Below are positions 5,988 through 10,494 of a stretch of DNA of 10,494 bases, piece after piece (the first letter of the stretch is position 1; the number at the start of each line of letters is the position of its first letter). The DNA comes from an uncultured Verrucomicrobiota bacterium. GTDB lineage: Bacteria > Verrucomicrobiota > Kiritimatiellia > RFP12 > UBA1067. The translations under genes were made by a program, and so were the position numbers. The stretch is from NCBI GenBank assembly GCA_945483525.1, contig CALYRV010000062.1, forward strand, positions 1 through 10,494. Direction: 5' to 3'. The notes under the pieces are model-generated. The model had not been told where the DNA came from, did not search any database, and worked only from the letters and a program-made list of their open reading frames with translations.

Positions 5988-6914
5988 ATGATTGTCGATT
6001 TCCATGTGCATTCTACGGCGAGTGACGGGACGTTCCGCCCCGCCGAACTCGCGGAGAAGGCAGTGCGCGGCGGTTTTGCCGCGCTGGCGCTCACCGATCA
6101 CGACAATTGCAACGGGGTTAAGGAACTTTCATCATGTCCATTGTCGACCTCGGAATGCAACCTGCACCTGATCCCCGGCATCGAGCTCTCCATCGAGCCT
6201 GGCTCTGGCTTCGACAAGTTTCATCTGCTGGGACTTGGAGTTGATCCGGAGAATTCACAGCTGAAGGCGTTGATGAAGTCCATCCTCGACGGGCGCAACG
6301 CCCGGAATCAGCGCATCCGCGCGAATTTCCTCCGTCTTGGCATTGATATGCCGTTGGATCCGAGGTCCAGGGTTGTGAGCGAAGAATCTGCCTCCGTACC
6401 TCATTCCTCATTCCCAGTTCCTCGTTCTTCCGACATCATCGCCCGTCCCCATTACGCGCGGTGGCTGATGGAGCACGGTTTCGCGCGGGACATCAGGGAC
6501 GCGTTCGCGAGGTATCTGCTCCCGGAATCGCCCTCCGCGACGCGGTGTTACGAGGAGCGGTGGCATCCGGCGCAGGAGGACGCTTTTGCCGCAATCCATG
6601 CGGCTGGCGGCGTCTGCGTGATGGCGCATCCGAAGTACTGGCGTGGCGATTGGAAGGATGTCGGTTGTGATTTCGCTGCGGCGGGAAAGGAGCTCGCAAG
6701 GCTCAAAGAGGCGGGTCTTGACGGTATTGAGGCGCATTATCAAGCCAATACCGGCGAAGAAAACGTCGAGTTCACGCGGATTGCTACGAAACTCGGATTC
6801 CTTCTGTCCGCCGGCAGTGACTTCCACGGGGATAACAAGCCGACGATTCCGCTCGGCATGGAGGTTTCTGAATCTTTCATAAATCCCCTCATGGAACGGT
6901 TGAATTTGGTATAA
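5988..6914 (+). CDS. PHP-domain metal-dependent phosphoesterase (YciV/RNase AM-like)
   Basis: A polymerase-and-histidinol-phosphatase fold enzyme hydrolysing phosphoesters with a multi-metal centre. Relatives (COG0613) include YciV/RnaAM and 3',5'-nucleoside bisphosphate phosphatases. The 308-residue protein shows the metal ligands in order: FHVHSTASDG near the N-terminus, LTDHDN, PGIELS, RPHYARWLMEHG in the middle, AHPKYW, and GSDFHGDNKP near the C-terminus. A TTG start at 5979 would add three residues; ATG is preferred because of the GGGGGGA site and a start right at the first beta strand. A Ser/Pro-rich stretch before RPHYARW (about residues 135-148) is encoded by a CCTCATT heptad repeat and looks added to the family core. 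The stop TAA is contained in the -10 box of purA. Confidence 0.88.
   Translation: MIVDFHVHSTASDGTFRPAELAEKAVRGGFAALALTDHDNCNGVKELSSCPLSTSECNLHLIPGIELSIEPGSGFDKFHLLGLGVDPENSQLKALMKSILDGRNARNQRIRANFLRLGIDMPLDPRSRVVSEESASVPHSSFPVPRSSDIIARPHYARWLMEHGFARDIRDAFARYLLPESPSATRCYEERWHPAQEDAFAAIHAAGGVCVMAHPKYWRGDWKDVGCDFAAAGKELARLKEAGLDGIEAHYQANTGEENVEFTRIATKLGFLLSAGSDFHGDNKPTIPLGMEVSESFINPLMERLNLV
6391..6433. repeat. CCTCATT-type heptad repeat inside the PHP gene
   Basis: About six units of 7 bp: CCTCCGT, then after one extra base CCTCATT twice, CCCAGTT, CCTCGTT and CTTCCGA. Translated in frame, they form the Ser/Pro-rich loop before the conserved RPHYARW. The consensus has no stop codon in any forward frame. 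Confidence 0.7.
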
Positions 6915-6915
6915 T
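6907..6915 (+). promoter_or_regulatory. Extended -10 promoter (TGGTATAAT), probable purA promoter
   Basis: TGG plus TATAAT at 6910-6915, overlapping the PHP stop codon. The expected start near 6921-6923 would give a leader of about 52 nt, most of which is the heptad array before purA. Confidence 0.65.
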
Positions 6916-6933
6916 ATGCATTAATAAAATACC

Positions 6934-6974
6934 GCAATTCTTTATTCGAAATTCTTGATTCTTAATTCGCATTT
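6934..6974. repeat. NNNATTC heptad array filling the purA leader
   Basis: Five consecutive 7-bp units ending in ATTC (GCAATTC, TTTATTC, GAAATTC, TTGATTC, TTAATTC) run from 6934 to 6968. They are followed by GCATTT, which abuts the purA ATG. It is much more AT-rich than its surroundings. No Shine-Dalgarno is present within it. Confidence 0.8.
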
Positions 6975-8252
6975 ATGAATACAGTACTCGTTGGCGCCCA
7001 GTGGGGCGATGAAGGCAAGGGCAAGGTCATTGATTTTCTTACCGAGGAATCGGATGTCGTAGTTCGTTTTCAGGGAGGTTCCAACGCTGGTCACACGGTG
7101 GTCGTCGGGGAGAAGAAATACGTTCTCCACCTCGTCCCTTCGGGAATTCTCCACAACGGCAAGCATTGCGTCATTGGCAATGGCGTAGTGATGGATCCGT
7201 TTGACTTGATGCGTGAGCTTGAAGAGGTCAAGAGCTGGGGCTTTGATCTTGCTGGACGTTTCCACATCTCTGAGCGCGCCCAGATGGTGATGCAGTGGCA
7301 TCGCGCGATCGACAAGGCCGAGGAGGCCGCTCGTTCCGAGGGCGAGAAGATCGGCACTACGGGCCGCGGAATCGGTCCCGCCTATGCGGCGAAGGTCGGT
7401 CGTTACGGTATGCGCGTTGGCGACATCCTCAAGCCCAACTTCCTTGAGCTCGTCCGTAAGCAGGTCGCCGAGGCGAACCGCAAGCTCGTTTCGCTCGGCG
7501 CCCAACCGCTGGACGCTGAGGAGATGGTCAAGCTCTATACGCCGATGGTGAAGGCGCTCATGCCTTACGTCACCGACACGATCCAGTTCCTGCACGAGCA
7601 GCTGGACGACAAGAAGAGCATCCTTTTCGAGGGTGCGCAGGCGACGATGCTCGACATCGACTTCGGCACCTATCCCTTCGTGACGAGCTCTAACCCGACC
7701 GCGGGCGGCGCCTGCACGGGGTCCGGCGTTTCGCCGCGTGCGATCGACCGCGTCATCGGTGTCCTGAAGCTCTATACGACACGCGTGGGCGAGGGTCCGT
7801 TCCCGACCGAGCTCTTTGATGCGGACGGCGAGAAGCTCCGCAAACGCGGCGGCGAATACGGCGCGACCACTGGCCGTCCCCGCCGCTGTGGCTGGTTTGA
7901 TGCCGTTGTCGCTCGATATGCTCAGCGCGTGAATGGTGTCGACTTCTGGGCGATGACGAAACTCGACGTCCTTGATTACTGCCCTGTGGTCAAGATTTGC
8001 ACCGGCTATAAGCGCAATGATGGTTTCGTCTATCAGACCTTCCCGGCAGACCTTGACGTCCTTAAGGACTGCACTCCAGTTTACGAAGAGATGCCCGGCT
8101 GGATGTGCGAGACGTCGCATATCACCGATTATGCGGCGCTTCCCGAGAACGCGAAGGCATATATCAATCGTATCCTCGATATCATCGGCGGTAAGCTCGG
8201 CGTGCTCTCCGTCGGGCCTGCCCGTGAGACCACGCTTAGAATCAACATCTGA
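6975..8252 (+). CDS. purA: Adenylosuccinate synthetase
   Basis: Catalyses GTP-dependent condensation of IMP with aspartate to adenylosuccinate, the first committed step to AMP. The 425-residue product matches the family length (about 430). The P-loop GDEGKGK is at 11-17 with catalytic D12, and NAGH supplies the catalytic His at 40. TTGRGIGPAY, EGAQATMLDIDFGTYPFVTSSNPTAGG (given in part by its key residues), GATTGRPRRCGW and MTKLDVLD follow in order, and SVGPARETT closes the protein. The ATG at 6975 gives the standard N-terminus. There is no Shine-Dalgarno; the bases before the start are a 7-bp repeat array. It appears monocistronic, with another heptad array filling the gap to uppS. Confidence 0.97.
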   Translation: MNTVLVGAQWGDEGKGKVIDFLTEESDVVVRFQGGSNAGHTVVVGEKKYVLHLVPSGILHNGKHCVIGNGVVMDPFDLMRELEEVKSWGFDLAGRFHISERAQMVMQWHRAIDKAEEAARSEGEKIGTTGRGIGPAYAAKVGRYGMRVGDILKPNFLELVRKQVAEANRKLVSLGAQPLDAEEMVKLYTPMVKALMPYVTDTIQFLHEQLDDKKSILFEGAQATMLDIDFGTYPFVTSSNPTAGGACTGSGVSPRAIDRVIGVLKLYTTRVGEGPFPTELFDADGEKLRKRGGEYGATTGRPRRCGWFDAVVARYAQRVNGVDFWAMTKLDVLDYCPVVKICTGYKRNDGFVYQTFPADLDVLKDCTPVYEEMPGWMCETSHITDYAALPENAKAYINRILDIIGGKLGVLSVGPARETTLRINI

Positions 8253-8257
8253 TGAGC

Positions 8258-8357
8258 TGGTAGTTGATAGTTGGTAGTTGATAGTAGTGAGAGAAACTCC
8301 CAATTCCAAATTACCAACTACCATCTACCAACTAGCAACTAACATCTACCAACGTAA
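8258..8357. repeat. Heptad-repeat element with opposing arms filling the purA-uppS gap
   Basis: The left arm has four perfect-period units alternating TGGTAGT and TGATAGT (8258-8285). The right arm has AACTACC, ATCTACC and similar units (8309-8357), largely the reverse complement of the left. The middle contains GAAACTCC (8293-8300), the reverse complement of the core seen in the mutase-gene repeat. The arms can fold into a long imperfect hairpin, possibly acting as an mRNA end barrier after purA. There is no T-run, so it is not a classical terminator. The array ends at the GTG of uppS. Confidence 0.85.
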
Positions 8358-9080
8358 GTGAGACATTTAGCAGTAATCATGGATGGCAATGGCCGTTGGG
8401 CCAAAGCGCATCACAAGCCGCGCCTTGCCGGACACAAGGCGGGTGCGGATGCCCTTGACAGGGTCATGCATTATTGCAAGGACGCCGGGATCGAATACCT
8501 GACCGTGTACGCGTTCTCGACCGAGAACTGGAAGCGGTCGAAGGAAGAGGTTTCCGGGCTCATGAAGCTCCTTTCGGCTTTCATCAGGTCGAAGGAGAAG
8601 ACGCTGGTGAAGAAAGGCGTGCGCTTCCGCGTGATAGGACGGCGCACAGATCTTTCGGCGAAGCTTCAGAAGGAGATCGCCGCGCTTGAGGAGAAGACGA
8701 AGGGCGGCGGTTTCACGCTCGTCGTCGCGCTTTCCTACGGCGGACGCGATGAAATCGTAAGGGCGGTGGAGCGGTATGTACGGCGCGGTCAGGAGACCGC
8801 AGCTCCAGTTGTCGGCGCTTCAGCCGGGGATGCGGAATCCTTTCCGCTCCGTGAAGATGAGTTCGCCAAGTATCTCGACACGGCCGATATTCCGGATCCC
8901 GATCTCATTGTGCGGACCAGTGGCGAGCTGCGGCTTTCCAACTTTCTGCTTTGGCAGGCGGCGTATGCCGAATTCTATTTCACCGATGTCCTGTGGCCCG
9001 ATTTCGATCGTGCCGAATTCGATCGCGCGATAGCGTCGTTCTCTCGTCGTGAACGTCGTCTCGGCGGAAGATTAGGTTGA
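8358..9080 (+). CDS. uppS: Undecaprenyl diphosphate synthase (cis-prenyltransferase)
   Basis: Adds isopentenyl units in cis to farnesyl-PP to make the C55 carrier lipid for peptidoglycan and other surface glycans. The 240-residue protein has HLAVIMDGNGRWA at 3-15 with the catalytic Asp at 9, AFSTENW at 52-58, YGGRDEI at 117-123, and the signature from DPDLIVRTSGE through SNFLLWQ (about 170-190). It ends with YFTDVLWPDF. The start is GTG at 8358, directly preceded by an in-frame TAA (8355-8357), so no longer N-terminus is possible. The protein lacks the 10-20 residues often found before the first motif. No Shine-Dalgarno is seen, and a repeat array runs up to the start. The region around residues 132-160 is somewhat longer than usual. 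The stop TGA comes from a GGTTGA heptad unit. cdsA follows, a common partner. Confidence 0.95.
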   Translation: MRHLAVIMDGNGRWAKAHHKPRLAGHKAGADALDRVMHYCKDAGIEYLTVYAFSTENWKRSKEEVSGLMKLLSAFIRSKEKTLVKKGVRFRVIGRRTDLSAKLQKEIAALEEKTKGGGFTLVVALSYGGRDEIVRAVERYVRRGQETAAPVVGASAGDAESFPLREDEFAKYLDTADIPDPDLIVRTSGELRLSNFLLWQAAYAEFYFTDVLWPDFDRAEFDRAIASFSRRERRLGGRLG

Positions 9081-9101
9081 GGTTGAGAATGGAGGGTTGA
9101 A
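9074..9101. repeat. GGTTGAG heptad repeat at the uppS/cdsA junction
   Basis: Four 7-bp units: AGGTTGA, GGTTGAG, AATGGAG, GGTTGAA. The first supplies the uppS stop codon, and the GGAGG at 9091-9095 serves as the cdsA Shine-Dalgarno, 9 nt from its ATG. Shares 16 exact nt with the repeat in the mutase gene. Confidence 0.75.
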
Positions 9102-9104
9102 TTT

Positions 9105-9752
9105 ATGAAGCATTTGAAAAGAGTTGTCACGGCATTGACGACGGCGGCGCTGGTGGTGTGTGCCATTCTTTATGTGCCGTCGAACTGGTTCACGCCGGTC
9201 TTCGGCGTGTTGATGATTGCGGCGATGGTTGAGTTCTTCATGCTTGCGGCGAAGAAGGTGTCCGTGATTTCGGCCCAGGGTTTCTGCGTCAATCTCGTGG
9301 GTATAATGATTCTTGCTTCGGCTTTTTCGATGTTGGCTACGATTGCTATGCAAGGCGGTAGCTTGTCGTTACTCTATGTGTTGGCGGTGGTTAAGCTTTC
9401 GGATATGGGGGGCTTTGCGTTTGGTGTTGCATTCGGCAAGCATAAGATGTGTCCCACGATTTCTCCGAACAAGAGCTGGGAGGGAATGCTCGGTTCGATT
9501 ATCGCGTCTTGTGTCATGAGCTGTTGTTTTGTCGGCGTTACCGGTTTCGCAATCTGGAAGGCGTTGCTGATCGGTGTGGCTGCTGCGTTCGTCGGTACGT
9601 CCGGCGACCTGGTGGAGTCCAAGTTTAAGCGTTGGGTAGGAGTTAAGGATTCCGGTACCTTCATGCCGGCTGGGCTTGGCGGACTTCTTGACATGTTTGA
9701 TTCGCTGCTTTTCGCACCGGCGCTCATCTGGTTCATTTGTCGGGCGATATGA
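9105..9752 (+). CDS. cdsA: Phosphatidate cytidylyltransferase (CDP-diglyceride synthase)
   Basis: Integral membrane enzyme that makes CDP-diacylglycerol from phosphatidate and CTP, the entry point to phospholipid synthesis. At 215 residues it is shorter than many CdsA proteins (about 260-285), with fewer N-terminal membrane segments. Family marks are KLSDMGGFAFG (97-107), SPNKSWEG (120-127) and the C-terminal block SKFKRWVGVKDSG continuing to LLDMFDS (194-200). That block departs from the usual PGHGG-x-x-DR form: PAGLGG has one extra residue and Leu for His, and Met replaces Arg, while both aspartates (196 and 199) and KD (181-182) are kept. It uses the strong Shine-Dalgarno GGAGG at 9091-9095, follows uppS by 24 nt, and its TGA overlaps the next ATG. 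Confidence 0.9.
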   Translation: MKHLKRVVTALTTAALVVCAILYVPSNWFTPVFGVLMIAAMVEFFMLAAKKVSVISAQGFCVNLVGIMILASAFSMLATIAMQGGSLSLLYVLAVVKLSDMGGFAFGVAFGKHKMCPTISPNKSWEGMLGSIIASCVMSCCFVGVTGFAIWKALLIGVAAAFVGTSGDLVESKFKRWVGVKDSGTFMPAGLGGLLDMFDSLLFAPALIWFICRAI

Positions 9753-10494
9753 AGCGGTCGCGCGAGGCCTGGGCGAAGTTTCTGGCGAGCAGGTTCGCCG
9801 GACTCTTCATCGATGCCGCGATCGTAGCGCTCGCCTATTTCTCCGCGGTTCTGCTGCGGCTCGATTTTCGGAATCCCACTTCGATCGGCGGCTGGAGTTC
9901 GGTGGCGCTCCTGTACGTCAATGTCTGCGTCGTCTATCTTCTCGCGCTGATCTTCACTGGCTGCTACCGCATTCCCTGGCGTCGCACGACCGCGGCGGAT
10001 CTGCCGCGGTATCTGGTCGCGACGGTGCTGGCGACGGTCGTGCTGACCGCGATGCGCTTCTATCTGCCGAACGTCTCGCTTTCGCATGTTCGTCCCCCTT
10101 ATTCGATTACGGCGATATGCTTCTTCCTCGTGACCGCCGGAATTTTCGTGGTCCGTCTCGTCTGGCACGCCTGGTGGCTTTCGCACGTCCGGGAGGAGGA
10201 TCTGCTCGAACGCAAGGTCAAGAACTTCGACGGGTCCGTCGCCCGCAGGTTCTTCGCGGGCAAGGTCGTGATGGTCACCGGCGCGGGCGGTTCCATCGGC
10301 AGCGAAATCGTGAAGCAGGTTGCGGAAGCGGGTGCGGCGAAGGTGCTGATGGTCGAGCGCGGTGAGAACGCGCTGTACGAGATCGACCGGAGAATGAGGG
10401 TGCAGGGTGCTGGGTGCAGGGTGCAGAGTGCAGGGTGCAGGGTGCAGGGTGCAGGGTGCGGGGTGCAGGGTGCGGGGTGCAGGGTGCAGAGAGC
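9749..10494 (+). CDS. Membrane-anchored NDP-sugar dehydratase/epimerase, CapD/FlaA1/PglF type (5' part)
   Basis: The open frame runs from an ATG overlapping the cdsA stop (ATGA) to the window edge, 248 codons. Four hydrophobic segments lie at about 14-36, 50-71, 87-106 and 119-143. A linker precedes a short-chain dehydrogenase/reductase Rossmann start, GKVVMVTGAGGSIGSE (171-186), with NAD(P)-binding GAGGSIG. NALYEIDRRMR follows, as in polysaccharide-biosynthesis dehydratases such as UDP-GlcNAc 4,6-dehydratases that begin modified-sugar synthesis for glycans or glycosylation. From residue 217 the protein becomes a repeating RVQGAGC heptapeptide made by a 7-bp tandem repeat, where family members would continue toward the next beta strand and LGDV motif. 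The catalytic part lies beyond the window, so whether the gene is intact, switched off or a pseudogene cannot be judged. Confidence 0.85.
   Translation, partial: MKRSREAWAKFLASRFAGLFIDAAIVALAYFSAVLLRLDFRNPTSIGGWSSVALLYVNVCVVYLLALIFTGCYRIPWRRTTAADLPRYLVATVLATVVLTAMRFYLPNVSLSHVRPPYSITAICFFLVTAGIFVVRLVWHAWWLSHVREEDLLERKVKNFDGSVARRFFAGKVVMVTGAGGSIGSEIVKQVAEAGAAKVLMVERGENALYEIDRRMRVQGAGCRVQSAGCRVQGAGCGVQGAGCRVQR
10397..10494. repeat. AGGGTGC heptad tandem array inside the dehydratase gene (continues past the window)
   Basis: Fourteen consecutive 7-bp units fill 98 bp with no spacing error. Nine are exactly AGGGTGC; the others differ at one or two positions (TGGGTGC, AGAGTGC, GGGGTGC twice, AGAGAGC at the edge). 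It is in frame with the upstream gene and has no stop in any forward frame. Confidence 0.95.

Noticed and set aside
6942..8324. 460-codon reverse-strand open frame opposite purA
   Set aside because: It is the mirror of a complete, highly conserved purA frame; codon bias of purA keeps the antisense open. No recognisable motif.
8258..8357. CRISPR-like array
   Set aside because: Units are 7 bp with no spacers and no cas genes nearby; it is a tandem heptad element.
8258..8357. Rho-independent terminator after purA
   Set aside because: Opposing arms could pair, but pairing is imperfect and AT-rich, and no T-run follows.
9676..10365. 229-codon forward frame overlapping cdsA and the dehydratase
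   Set aside because: Arg/Ser-rich shadow frame; the frame from 9749 gives four membrane segments and a clear GAGGSIG Rossmann motif.

Overview
The window is about 10.5 kb of gene-dense bacterial chromosome, moderately GC-rich, with every recognisable gene on the + strand. The genes are housekeeping: tRNA charging, rRNA methylation, tRNA genes, RNase P RNA, purine synthesis, and lipid and envelope precursors. Undecaprenyl-PP synthase, CDP-diglyceride synthase and a membrane-anchored nucleotide-sugar dehydratase suggest a Gram-negative-type cell. I cannot place it firmly. A PVC-group bacterium (Kiritimatiellota/Lentisphaerota-like) is a guess from overall feel, not a demonstrated assignment.

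Layout: (1) 1-160, a possible 3' end of an upstream gene containing nested inverted repeats. (2) 182-3169, a tight cluster of gltX, an RsmC/RlmG-like methyltransferase (ATGA overlap) and an M50 membrane metalloprotease (32-bp overlap). (3) 3186-4523, a promoter followed by tRNA-Thr(CGU), tRNA-His(GUG), a coiled-coil/zinc-ribbon protein and RNase P RNA, plausibly one transcript. (4) 4549-6914, a phosphomannomutase/phosphoglucomutase and a PHP-domain phosphoesterase. (5) 6975-8252, purA. (6) 8358-10494, uppS, cdsA and the 5' part of a CapD/FlaA1-type NDP-sugar dehydratase that runs off the window.

The most unusual signal is a dispersed set of short tandem arrays with a 7-bp period. I find seven clear loci, at about 1961-2100, 5599-5634, 6391-6433, 6934-6974, 8258-8357, 9074-9101 and 10397-10494. 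Each has its own heptamer, but some share modules: a 16-nt exact match links the loci at 5611 and 9079, and an 8-nt core GGAGTTTC lies between opposing heptad arms at two loci. Four arrays lie inside or run into reading frames, where they seem to encode extra loop residues in otherwise conserved enzymes. Others fill whole intergenic gaps and end at start codons. The last, with at least 14 units of about AGGGTGC in the dehydratase gene, is nearly perfect and could be a phase-variation tract.

A second recurring signal is the extended -10 motif TGGTATAAT (or TGGTATACT) before gltX, the tRNA pair, pgm/pmm and purA. At gltX and the mutase it sits so close to the ATG that the mRNAs should be leaderless or nearly so.
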